The notes under the pieces are model-generated. The model searched no databases, was not told where the DNA came from, and saw only the letters and a program-made list of their open reading frames with translations. Made by a program: the position numbers and the translations under genes. A stretch of 20,336 bases of DNA from Bacteroidota bacterium (lineage in GTDB: Bacteria > Bacteroidota > Bacteroidia > Bacteroidales > GCA-2748055). The DNA is taken from the NCBI GenBank assembly GCA_024244665.1, contig JAAEOI010000664.1, forward strand, positions 1 to 20,336, written 5' to 3'. This document shows, one piece after another, positions 1-7,009 of this stretch; position 1 is the stretch's first letter; the number at the start of each line of letters is the position of its first letter.

Positions 1-865
1 ACTGCAGATCGGTCCATGAACGGTCCATATAGCCATCCGAATGCATATCGGAAAGCCTCATATCCACAGAAAAATGATCCTTGATCAGTCCGGTTCCCGC
101 CGAAATGGAGTTCCGGTAAGTGTTGTACGAGCCGAAGCTACCCTCGTAAGTGGCATAGGGCTCCTTCTCAACCATCCGGGTCATCAGGTTCACAGAGGCC
201 CCAAAGGCAGCAGCCCCGTTGGTGGAAGTCCCTACCCCCCTCTGTACCTGTATATTCTCCACCGAGGTGGCAATATCGGGAATATCCACCCAGTAGACCG
301 AGTGGGATTCGGCATCATTGAGAGGGATACCGTTAATCGTTACATTGATGCGGTTGCCGTCGGTTCCCCTGATCCTCATGGATGTGTAGCCGATCCCGTG
401 ACCGGCATCAGAAGAAATCACCAGAGACGGGGTCATGGAGAGCAGGAACGGGACATCCTGACCGAAGTTCCGGGAGCGGATCTCCTCCCGGTCTATGTTG
501 GTATAGGCCACCGGGGTTTTATCCCCAGCACGCGTAGCGGTCACCATCACCTCCTCCACCTTCACCGCAGCCGGCACCAGTAAGAGTTCCCCCAGGTCCA
601 GGTCGCCCTCCACAGATATGCTCCTGGTAAGTGTTTCATACCCCACGAAAGTCACCCGCAGATCGTAGACTCCTCCCGGAATATTTTTTACTTCAAAACT
701 GCCGTCTACCGATGAGACCGCGCCCCTGTTCAATTCTGAAATCACCAGGTTGGCACCTGGTAAAGCTTGATTTTCCTGGTCAGTCACCACACCCGATACA
801 GTGTGCTGACCCATTGCAGCCATAGCCCACAAAGGCATGGCCAGCAGCAGTGCTACTCGCTTCAT
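1..865 (-). CDS. TonB-dependent outer-membrane receptor, probable thiamine transporter (partial)
   Basis: This is the N-terminal 288 residues of an outer-membrane receptor; the rest runs off the left edge. From the ATG at 865 there is a signal peptide (MKRVALLLAMPLWAMAAMGQ), then a carboxypeptidase-regulatory-like beta-sandwich at about residues 22-98 (starts HTVSGVVTDQENQALPGANL), then the plug domain from about residue 103 (VEEVMVTATR, RIRGTDGNRINVTINGIPLND, VQRGVGTSTNGAAAFG). These are standard TonB-dependent receptor features. The barrel has only just begun at the window edge. A TPP riboswitch lies 37 bases upstream in the same direction. It is known that Bacteroidota place THI-element RNAs before thiamine-specific TonB receptors (the class called omr1). 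I therefore infer that the substrate is thiamine or a derivative. Permease or thiamine kinase genes would be expected to the left, outside the window. The receptor class is near certain; the substrate rests on the riboswitch. Confidence 0.92.
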   Translation of the reverse strand, partial: MKRVALLLAMPLWAMAAMGQHTVSGVVTDQENQALPGANLVISELNRGAVSSVDGSFEVKNIPGGVYDLRVTFVGYETLTRSISVEGDLDLGELLLVPAAVKVEEVMVTATRAGDKTPVAYTNIDREEIRSRNFGQDVPFLLSMTPSLVISSDAGHGIGYTSMRIRGTDGNRINVTINGIPLNDAESHSVYWVDIPDIATSVENIQVQRGVGTSTNGAAAFGASVNLMTRMVEKEPYATYEGSFGSYNTYRNSISAGTGLIKDHFSVDMRLSDMHSDGYMDRSWTDLQ

Positions 866-869
866 CTTC

Positions 870-890
870 TTATGAAATATAGTTATACAT
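870..890 (-). other. Possible 6-codon leader ORF between riboswitch and receptor
   Basis: On the minus strand an ATG at 890 opens a frame encoding MYNYIS and stops at 870, four bases before the receptor ATG. It is preceded by AAAGAGG seven bases upstream, the most Shine-Dalgarno-like stretch in the leader. It could couple ribosome loading to the receptor start, or be chance. Nothing beyond its position supports translation. Confidence 0.25.
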
Positions 891-902
891 ACGAGCCTCT
901 TT

Positions 903-980
903 TTCCCTACACCGGCATTACCCGGATCAGGTTCTAAGGGTATAATCTCAGCCTGGAATTTAAGGCACCCCCTTAGGGAA
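903..980 (-). ncRNA. TPP riboswitch (THI element) upstream of TonB receptor
   Basis: Reading the minus strand from 980 to 903, all conserved TPP aptamer blocks appear in order: the closing stem TTCCCTA (980-974), GGGGGTGC (972-965), CTGAGA (951-946), ACCTGATC (932-925), GGGTAATGCCGG (923-912) and the closing strand TAGGGAA (909-903), which pairs perfectly with the first. The aptamer binds thiamine pyrophosphate and normally shuts down expression of the downstream gene. Only 37 bases separate it from the receptor ATG and I see no terminator hairpin with a T-run there, so control is more likely at translation initiation than by attenuation. Confidence 0.96.
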
Positions 981-997
981 GTTCATTACGAAGGTAG

Positions 998-1005
998 CAA
1001 ATAAA
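998..1005 (-). promoter_or_regulatory. Candidate -7 element for riboswitch-receptor transcript
   Basis: The minus strand reads TTTATTTG, seven of eight matches to the Bacteroidota -7 consensus TAnnTTTG, and would start transcription shortly before the aptamer. I see no convincing -33 element. It sits 4 bases from the opposing promoter of the cca-type gene, so the two would compete for polymerase. Confidence 0.35.
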
Positions 1006-1008
1006 TTG

Positions 1009-1016
1009 TATTTTTG
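1009..1016 (+). promoter_or_regulatory. Bacteroidota -7 promoter element for cca-type gene
   Basis: TATTTTTG is an exact match to TAnnTTTG. It ends 17 bases before the ATG at 1034, implying a leader of only about 10-13 nucleotides. The same core precedes the amidohydrolase gene at similar spacing. Confidence 0.6.
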
Positions 1017-1033
1017 TGGCAGAATAGTCACAC

Positions 1034-2473
1034 ATGGATCTCTCATCACATCTGCAACATAAGGTATTTAAGGTCCTGAAGGAGGTGGCCGCTTTGGAAA
1101 AAGTGGAAACTTATCTAATTGGAGGCTATGTTCGTGATTTACTGCTGTATGGGGAAAAGGCAGCACCGAAGGATATCGACATTGTAGTGCTTGGCAGCGG
1201 CATCAGAATGGCCGAGAATGTAAAGAAAGCGATCCGTGAGGAGGTCTATTTCAGCGTCTTTAAAAACTTCGGGACCGCCATGCTGAAATGGGGCGAGACC
1301 GAGATTGAATTCGTTGGTGCGAGAAAAGAGTCCTACAGCAGAGATTCAAGGAAACCGGTGGTGGAGAACGGCACCCTGGAGGACGACCAGAACAGGCGCG
1401 ATTTTACAATCAATGCCCTGGCAATTTCTCTGAATCCCGGAACATTTGGCACCCTGTCGGACCCCTTTAACGGGATAAAACATCTTGAAGAGAAGCTGAT
1501 TAAAACTCCGCTTGATCCCGGGGAGACCTTCTCCGACGATCCCCTGAGGATGCTCCGGGGCATCAGGTTCGCCACGAGGCTCGGTTTCCGGATTGAGCAG
1601 GATACACTCAATGCAATCACTGAGAACAGGGAGCGAATGGAAATCGTCTCCATGGAACGCATTTCCGATGAGCTCAACAAGATCCTCCTGTGCGACAAAC
1701 CCGGCGAGGGATTTAAACTGATGGAGTCGACCGGCTTGCTTGAGATCATCTTTCCCGAACTGCAAATGATGAAAGGGGTCGACGAGGTGGACGGACAGTT
1801 CCACAAGGACAATTTCTACCACACCCTGGAAGTGGTTGATAATATTTCACAAATGACCGGCGACCTGTGGTTGCGCTGGGCGGCCCTGCTGCATGATATC
1901 GCCAAACCGCGGACCAAAAAATTTGAGCCGGGTACCGGGTGGACTTTCCATGCACACGAATTTATCGGGGCAAAGATGATCCCCGGCCTCTTCCGGAAAA
2001 TGAAGCTGCCCCTCAATGAGAAGATGAAGTATGTAAAGAAGCTTGTACAGCTTCACCTGCGCCCCATCGTCCTGTCGCAGGATGTGGTCACCGATTCGGC
2101 AGTGCGCAGGCTGATCTTCGATGCGGGCGATGACCTGGAGGACCTGATGATCCTCTGCGAGGCCGATATCACCTCCAAAAATGAGCGTACAGTAAAAAGG
2201 CATCTCCGTAATTTCGCCATTGTCAGAGAGAAGATCGTTGAGATCGAGGACAAGGACCACGTCCGCAATTTCCAGCCACCCATCTCGGGTGACGATATCC
2301 AACATGTGTTCGGCATCGAACCCTCACGCCCCGTAGGTGTCATCAAGAATGCCATCAAGGAAGCCGTACTCGACGGGGAGATCCCCAATGAATTCGAGGC
2401 CGCATACCAGAAGATGCTCTCGATTGGTGAGGAGCTCGGACTCACCGTGAAGAGCCCATTAAAGTCCGGCTGA
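1034..2473 (+). CDS. cca: tRNA nucleotidyltransferase / poly(A) polymerase family protein with HD domain
   Basis: A 479-residue class II nucleotidyltransferase, probably the CCA-adding enzyme that repairs or completes tRNA 3' ends using CTP and ATP. The head domain shows the family motifs: GGYVRD at residues 30-35, the metal-binding pair in DIDIVV (D47, D49) and RRDFTINAL at 121-129, followed by the neck motif DPLRMLRGIRFATRLGF. The C-terminal half carries an HD phosphohydrolase domain with LLHDIAKP (H287, D288), as in many bacterial CCA enzymes where HD adds phosphatase or phosphodiesterase activity. Length is normal for the HD-containing form. The ATG follows a promoter core by 17 bases with no Shine-Dalgarno. 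Its last 32 bases overlap the end of the convergent gene. A poly(A) polymerase is the alternative, since the two activities are hard to tell apart from motifs, but one CCA enzyme per genome is expected. Confidence 0.9.
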   Translation: MDLSSHLQHKVFKVLKEVAALEKVETYLIGGYVRDLLLYGEKAAPKDIDIVVLGSGIRMAENVKKAIREEVYFSVFKNFGTAMLKWGETEIEFVGARKESYSRDSRKPVVENGTLEDDQNRRDFTINALAISLNPGTFGTLSDPFNGIKHLEEKLIKTPLDPGETFSDDPLRMLRGIRFATRLGFRIEQDTLNAITENRERMEIVSMERISDELNKILLCDKPGEGFKLMESTGLLEIIFPELQMMKGVDEVDGQFHKDNFYHTLEVVDNISQMTGDLWLRWAALLHDIAKPRTKKFEPGTGWTFHAHEFIGAKMIPGLFRKMKLPLNEKMKYVKKLVQLHLRPIVLSQDVVTDSAVRRLIFDAGDDLEDLMILCEADITSKNERTVKRHLRNFAIVREKIVEIEDKDHVRNFQPPISGDDIQHVFGIEPSRPVGVIKNAIKEAVLDGEIPNEFEAAYQKMLSIGEELGLTVKSPLKSG

Positions 2474-3515
2474 TATCCAGCAACACTGGCAGGTGGTCGC
2501 TGTACCCGCCTCCATACCGGTAGCCGTCAAAGGTCCGAAAGGGCTTCACGCCCCCGTATGTCAGATCCGGCACCAACAATGAAGGGTGGTTAAAAACCGC
2601 ACCCCTGATCCGGTACCCCTCCTGTCCACCTCCCACCATAAAAAAATCGATACCACTCCACACACCATGGTACTTGTAAGCTGCACCAATCCCAGATGGA
2701 ATAAAACAAACTGAAGCGTTTCCCGGCTCCCCGAGCCCCAGGGGCTCCATGGACCATGCCCGACTGTTGTCATTGAAATCCCCGGCCGCCAACACCAGGC
2801 AGCCGGGCGAGCTAATCTGCACAGAATCCATCAGTCCGGCAAGACGGCCAGACTGCCTTCTGCGGTACTCTGCTGTGATTCCCGATCCGCGGTAGCGGGA
2901 GATAAAATGTACCAGGAACAGTTCCAGGCTATCCCTGCGCCCCCACACCCCCTTCAGGTGGAGCATCTCACGAGTGGCATCAAAACCGGCACCCTCCACG
3001 GGCGGGATATAATCCCAGCTTACCGGGTTGAAGCGCTCTCCCCGGAAGATACAGGCCACATCCATGCCCCTGTGATCGGGACTCTCCCTGTGGAGATAAC
3101 TGTAGCCGTATGGAGCCAGGACAGGATGCGAAACCAGGTCTTCCAGCACCTGTGCGCCCTCCACCTCACAGAAACCCACCACATCAGGGGGCTCCCACTG
3201 CCCTGCAGCCACAATTACCCTTGCCACCATGGTGAGTTTCTGCCTGTATCGCCTTTGGCTCCAGCCCCGCACCCCCTCCGGGGTAAACTCATCATCACCC
3301 GCCAGTGAGTCATCCGATGGATGAAAAAGGTTCTCCGCATTGTACCACATCAGGCGCAGCTCACCCCGCGCTGCCTCATAGCCCCTGCATGGCGAAGCCC
3401 AGATATCCCGGACCCTTGCGGAAACATGCAGCGGGTCAGTGCCATCCTGTGCCTTAACGAACCCGGACAACAGGGTCAGGAGAGTTGGAATCCACACGAT
3501 AGCTCCAGTGCGCAT
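2442..3515 (-). CDS. Secreted endonuclease/exonuclease/phosphatase-family protein
   Basis: A 357-residue protein with a signal peptide (residues 1-23, MRTGAIVWIP..., ending GFVKAQ), so it acts outside the cytoplasm. The EEP (DNase I-like) fold motifs are in order: WYNAENLF near residue 57 (active-site Asn), GFCEVEG (metal-binding Glu), HRGMDVACI, LVHFISRYRGSG, AAGDFNDN (catalytic Asp/Asn pair) and a terminal YSDHLPVLLDI (Asp-His). The family cleaves phosphodiesters or phosphomonoesters in nucleic acids, lipids or sugars; the sequence does not show which. I use the ATG at 3515; an upstream in-frame GTG at 3533 is a weaker start. The 3' end overlaps the convergent cca-type gene by 32 bases. It lies 100 bases downstream of the beta-helix lipoprotein gene on the same strand and seems to have its own weak promoter. 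Confidence 0.88.
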   Translation of the reverse strand: MRTGAIVWIPTLLTLLSGFVKAQDGTDPLHVSARVRDIWASPCRGYEAARGELRLMWYNAENLFHPSDDSLAGDDEFTPEGVRGWSQRRYRQKLTMVARVIVAAGQWEPPDVVGFCEVEGAQVLEDLVSHPVLAPYGYSYLHRESPDHRGMDVACIFRGERFNPVSWDYIPPVEGAGFDATREMLHLKGVWGRRDSLELFLVHFISRYRGSGITAEYRRRQSGRLAGLMDSVQISSPGCLVLAAGDFNDNSRAWSMEPLGLGEPGNASVCFIPSGIGAAYKYHGVWSGIDFFMVGGGQEGYRIRGAVFNHPSLLVPDLTYGGVKPFRTFDGYRYGGGYSDHLPVLLDISRTLMGSSR

Positions 3516-3547
3516 AAGATGAATACAAAACACAGGCAGTTGGAGGA

Positions 3548-3555
3548 CAATAATA
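3548..3555 (-). promoter_or_regulatory. Weak candidate -7 element for the EEP-family gene
   Basis: The minus strand reads TATTATTG, seven of eight matches to TAnnTTTG, 32 bases before the ATG at 3515. No clear -33 element is seen; read-through from the beta-helix gene is also possible. Confidence 0.35.
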
Positions 3556-3615
3556 TGCCCACACAGCTTAATGTGTTTCTCCTAAGAAAATCGGTCTGGA
3601 AAATCTAAAAAAGTA

Positions 3616-5052
3616 TTACTCTTCAATCCGCTCGAATGCTCCCAGATCGGGGGCAATGTCATTCAGCCTGTTCTTCCATTCATAATCGAAGGGAACACCA
3701 ATGGCATGGGCCGGGAGCCCGGCATCCATGGCCGGCGAGAGGGTATCAAGCGAATAGAGCACAGGAACTGAATCCAGCTTTGGATTCTCATTGTTGATGA
3801 TGTTGGAAAACAGCGGATCGCTGGTGTAGTCAAGGCTGTCGGTATCGATCTTTGTCAGGCAGTAGTCAAATAGGTAATTCATTTGCATACCATCATAGCT
3901 GTCAATCACCAGTTCCATTCTTTCATTCCCGTAGATAATGGAGTTCCGGAACTCGGCCTTTTCATACTCCCCGCCCGTATAGATCGCCAGGTTACCATCT
4001 GCATCATAGTTGGCAAAGTAGTCAGCCAAAAAAAGTGCCGGCAACTGACGGTTGGAGTACCATGAGGGCCAGGCATTATAAAAGGTGCAGTGTGTGAAAT
4101 CGTATGCCCCGCCGTAAATCAGGCCGGCACAGCTGCCCCCGCAGTCGCCGATCACAAGGTTGGCAGCCGACACCTTTGCGTTCAGGGCATAAATTCCGTT
4201 GGAACTCATGTGGTTGATCATACTGTTCCTGATCTCCAGGTCGGGCTGAAGACCCGATTCAGGTGATGCACTGATCAGGATACCCATGGTTCCGCAAACG
4301 ATCTCCGCATGATCGATGCGGTTACTGTGGCTCTGCTCTGTCAGGTAGATAAATCCCCATTGCCCCGGCTTATCCTTGTAAAACTCCTCCAGCCTGTCAC
4401 CCAGGAACGTAACCGGCTCCTCCAGGGTACCGTTCACCTCGAGGGTACCATCCACATAGAAGAATGCATCCCGGTGAAAATGCACCCTCACACCCGGGTC
4501 TATGCTAAGGCTTGAAACCGAATCCACATAAAGGTAGTCTACAACCAGGTAGGGCTTTTCAGACGTCCAGGTAACCGCCTCATCAATCCATCCTTCCCTG
4601 ATAATATGCACGTCCTGCCCCCAGGCCACCAGGTCAATATCCTGCTGGTTCCCGTTGGTCAGAAAGACAATGGAGTCCTGGATCCGAAGGATATCAGAAG
4701 TCTCATTGGGATCCAGGGTGGCCTCCACAAACACAAACATGCTGTCCTTCGGGGCTATATCTATGTCGGTAAAACTGATGCCCGGTACTCCGTCCACATT
4801 GATCCGGAACACCGACGAACTCCCACCCGCGAGGGTGATCTCATCGATCTTAACAAAGTGGTTGTATGGATTCTTGATCCTGAACGATTCGGTAACCGTA
4901 CCGATGGTGGTAAAAACCGTATCAAAAAAGACTGTATCCAGGGTGAAGGCAAGCTTTGCATCGGAATCTTCAATATAGGAGCGTTCAGGCTGGCACGATA
5001 AGAAAAGGGCCAGCGAGACAAACCATAAAAGAATAATATTCCGTATCACCAT
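3616..5052 (-). CDS. Parallel beta-helix lipoprotein of unknown function
   Basis: A 478-residue protein starting MVIRNIILLWFVSLALFLSC, a lipoprotein signal with lipidated Cys at residue 20. I chose the ATG at 5052 because the signal begins there; the frame stays open upstream to 5133 but that stretch is the promoter region. Residues about 35-160 look like a beta-sandwich (DTVFFDTVFTTIGTVTESF..., SDILRIQDSIVF). Residues about 190-430 are short hydrophobic strands with Gly/Asn turns typical of a right-handed parallel beta-helix (VDYLYVDSVSSLSIDPGVRV, IDHAEIVCGTMGILIS, a CGGSC patch, then CTFYNAW and FRNSIIYGN). The end, DIAPDLGAFERIEE, matches the DxGAFE-type tail common in Bacteroidota beta-helix lipoproteins. 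Such proteins are usually surface or periplasmic and may bind or cleave polysaccharide, but no catalytic residues can be assigned. It is divergent from the amidohydrolase gene. Confidence 0.85.
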   Translation of the reverse strand: MVIRNIILLWFVSLALFLSCQPERSYIEDSDAKLAFTLDTVFFDTVFTTIGTVTESFRIKNPYNHFVKIDEITLAGGSSSVFRINVDGVPGISFTDIDIAPKDSMFVFVEATLDPNETSDILRIQDSIVFLTNGNQQDIDLVAWGQDVHIIREGWIDEAVTWTSEKPYLVVDYLYVDSVSSLSIDPGVRVHFHRDAFFYVDGTLEVNGTLEEPVTFLGDRLEEFYKDKPGQWGFIYLTEQSHSNRIDHAEIVCGTMGILISASPESGLQPDLEIRNSMINHMSSNGIYALNAKVSAANLVIGDCGGSCAGLIYGGAYDFTHCTFYNAWPSWYSNRQLPALFLADYFANYDADGNLAIYTGGEYEKAEFRNSIIYGNERMELVIDSYDGMQMNYLFDYCLTKIDTDSLDYTSDPLFSNIINNENPKLDSVPVLYSLDTLSPAMDAGLPAHAIGVPFDYEWKNRLNDIAPDLGAFERIEE

Positions 5053-5074
5053 TGGAGATTTGTTGTTAAGAACG

Positions 5075-5082
5075 CAAAAATG
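5075..5082 (-). promoter_or_regulatory. Candidate -7 element for beta-helix lipoprotein
   Basis: The minus strand reads CATTTTTG, seven of eight matches to TAnnTTTG, 22 bases before the ATG at 5052. The spacing equals that of the opposing promoter to its ATG, which supports it. Confidence 0.45.
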
Positions 5083-5103
5083 GGGAAAATAATATGAGAA
5101 TGC

Positions 5104-5111
5104 TATTTTTG
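5104..5111 (+). promoter_or_regulatory. Bacteroidota -7 promoter element for amidohydrolase
   Basis: TATTTTTG is an exact match to TAnnTTTG and lies 22 bases before the ATG at 5134. It is identical to the core before the gene at 1034. An in-frame TTG at 5122 would leave almost no leader, so I take 5134 as the start. Confidence 0.6.
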
Positions 5112-5133
5112 TTGCAAACCTTTGATCACGCAA

Positions 5134-6774
5134 ATGAAGACCGCAATCATTACAATCATCCTGATGACAATCTTAAGTTGCAGCACCGGAAAGAAAGAGG
5201 CCGACCTGATCCTTACAGGCGGAACAGTCTACACAGTTGACCAGGAGTTCAGCACGGCAGAAGCCATTGTTGTCATGGATCACCGGATTGTGGAGGTGGG
5301 GAGCAACGAGGAGATACTGAAGAAATATACGGCAAATGAGATCCTGGACCTGGAAGGAAAATTCGTATACCCCGGCTGGATCGATGCCCACTGCCACTTC
5401 TTCGGTTACGGCATGAACCTGAGCACGGTGGATGTGGCCGGCACCTCGTCTGTGGAGGAGATCATCGGCATGCTTAAAAAGCACCAGGAGACCAGGAAGG
5501 GTGAGTGGATTACAGGACGAGGCTGGGATCAGAACGACTGGGAGGTGAAGGAGTTCCCCAATCGTGCCATGCTGGACCAGCACTTCCCCGACACCCCCGT
5601 CCTGCTTCGTCGGATCGACGGTCACGCCGCCTGGACCAATACCAGGGCCCTTGAAATGGCAGGAGTTACTGCCCTTAGCAAAGAGGACGGAGGAACAGTG
5701 ATGCTGAAAGATGGTGAACCCAGCGGCATCCTTGTTGACAACGCCATCTCACTCGTGAGCTCCATCATACCGGTAGCCAGCAGGGAGGAGATTGTATTTG
5801 CACTGCTGGAGGCCGAAAAAAACTGCTTTCAGGTGGGACTTACCTCCATACAGGATGCCGGTCTCTCCAAATCTGTAATACAACTCATCGACCGGCAGCA
5901 CCAGAGTGGTGCCCTGAAGATCCGGATCAACGCCTGGCTGAGTCCATCCGAAGAGAACTTCACACACTACGTGGAGAGAGGTTCCTACCGAACCGACCAC
6001 CTCTCGGTGAATACCATCAAGCTCTTCACCGACGGCGCCCTGGGTTCCAGGGGTGCATTGATGATTGAAGATTACTCCGATGATACAGGTAACAGGGGAC
6101 TCCTGGTAACCCCGCTTGAGAAGCTTGAAGCCTTCTCAAGGCTGGCATATGAAAATGATTTTTCCGTAGCCACACATTGCATCGGCGATGCAGCCAACAG
6201 GGAGACCCTGAAGATCTATGCCTCCATCCTGGGAGGGAAAAACGACCGGCGTTGGCGCATCGAACATGCCCAGATTATCCACCCCGACGATTTCCATTAC
6301 TTCGGGGACTATAACATCATTCCCTCGGTACAGCCCACCCATGCCACATCTGACATGTACTGGGCCGAAGACAGGGTAGGTGCCGATCGAATGAAAGGGG
6401 CCTACGCCTATAAACAATTACTGGAGGAAAACGGGTGGATCCCTAACGGGTCCGACTTCCCGGTAGAGCATGTCAACCCCCTATTTGGGTTTTACGCTGC
6501 AGTAGTCCGGAAAGATCAGTCCAGCTGGCCCGAAGACGGCTTCCAGGTTGAGAATGCCCTCAGCCGCGAGGAGGCCCTGCGTGGAATGACTATCTGGGCG
6601 GCAAAATCGGGCTTCGAAGAGGATATCAAGGGGAGCATCGAAAAGGGCAAACTGGCCGACTTCGTGATCACCGGCAAGGACCTGATGACCGCACCCGAGG
6701 AGGAGCTGTTCTCTATCATGGTGGAGGCCACCTACTCGGGCGGAGAGTTGGTTTACAAAAAAGCAAATAGGTAA
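5134..6774 (+). CDS. Lipoprotein amidohydrolase, YtcJ/Amidohydro_3 type
   Basis: A 546-residue metal-dependent hydrolase with a lipoprotein signal (MKTAIITIILMTILSCS, lipidated Cys16), so it is anchored on the periplasmic or outer face. The composite N-terminal beta domain includes ADLILTGGTVYTVD and is followed by FVYPGWIDAHCHF, where H86 and H88 form the HxH metal site. Further family motifs are RRIDGHAAWTN, FTDGALGSRGA, THCIGDAANRETL (metal His), RRWRIEHAQ, NGSDFPVEHVNPLFGF and, near the end, GSIEKGKLADFVI. This set defines the YtcJ-like subfamily, whose characterised members act on N-substituted formamides or similar amides. The substrate here cannot be read from sequence. All visible metal ligands are intact and the length is typical (about 530-560). 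It has its own promoter and stands alone; the next frame downstream is decayed. Confidence 0.93.
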   Translation: MKTAIITIILMTILSCSTGKKEADLILTGGTVYTVDQEFSTAEAIVVMDHRIVEVGSNEEILKKYTANEILDLEGKFVYPGWIDAHCHFFGYGMNLSTVDVAGTSSVEEIIGMLKKHQETRKGEWITGRGWDQNDWEVKEFPNRAMLDQHFPDTPVLLRRIDGHAAWTNTRALEMAGVTALSKEDGGTVMLKDGEPSGILVDNAISLVSSIIPVASREEIVFALLEAEKNCFQVGLTSIQDAGLSKSVIQLIDRQHQSGALKIRINAWLSPSEENFTHYVERGSYRTDHLSVNTIKLFTDGALGSRGALMIEDYSDDTGNRGLLVTPLEKLEAFSRLAYENDFSVATHCIGDAANRETLKIYASILGGKNDRRWRIEHAQIIHPDDFHYFGDYNIIPSVQPTHATSDMYWAEDRVGADRMKGAYAYKQLLEENGWIPNGSDFPVEHVNPLFGFYAAVVRKDQSSWPEDGFQVENALSREEALRGMTIWAAKSGFEEDIKGSIEKGKLADFVITGKDLMTAPEEELFSIMVEATYSGGELVYKKANR

Positions 6775-6810
6775 GCGGGTAAATGGGAAAGTGGGAAATT
6801 CTAAATAAAA

Positions 6811-6990
6811 ATGAAAAAACTTAGAAAATTTTGGCTTGTAATCCCAGTGCTGATGCTGCAGGGGTGTCCGTGGAACAATGGCTATGAATAAAACACTGGC
6901 ACGTTCGCCGCTACACCGGTCAGCTTCACATAGAACAACACAGAGTATGACGATTACAACATGTCATCTCCCATCCCCACTTACTTACTT
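6811..6990 (+). pseudogene. Decayed N-terminal fragment of a lipoprotein gene
   Basis: An ATG at 6811 opens a convincing lipoprotein signal (MKKLRKFWLVIPVLMLQGC, lipidated Cys19) but the frame stops at codon 27 (TAA, 6889-6891). The same frame resumes as NTGTFAATPVSFT, stops at codon 41 (TAG, 6931-6933), then continues NNTEYDDYNMSSPIPTYLL. Sense-like sequence on both sides of two stops in one frame, with no shift, points to recent nonsense decay; the TAG could come from GAG by one change. From memory, the EYDDYN stretch shortly after a lipoprotein signal resembles the mature start of a longer Bacteroidota lipoprotein family of unknown function, whose rest would have been deleted before the 7009 hairpin. 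The alternative is a genuine 26-residue lipoprotein. Confidence 0.55.
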
Positions 6991-6992
6991 AC

Positions 6993-7009
6993 AGCTTGCG
7001 AAGCAAGCT
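6993..7009. terminator. Hairpin between converging reading frames, possible terminator
   Basis: A 7-bp perfect stem (AGCTTGC / GCAAGCT) with a GAA loop abuts the stop codon of the minus-strand barrel gene. No T-run follows on either strand, so it would be a weak terminator or an mRNA 3'-end stabiliser. It is flanked by a short CTTA tandem (6980-6992, three copies). Confidence 0.35.

Noticed and set aside
41..583. Open frame of 180 codons on the plus strand
   Set aside because: It is antisense to the TonB receptor plug domain, whose motifs are unmistakable on the minus strand.
6980..6992. CTTA tandem repeat
   Set aside because: Only three copies; too short to call a functional repeat or phase-variation tract.
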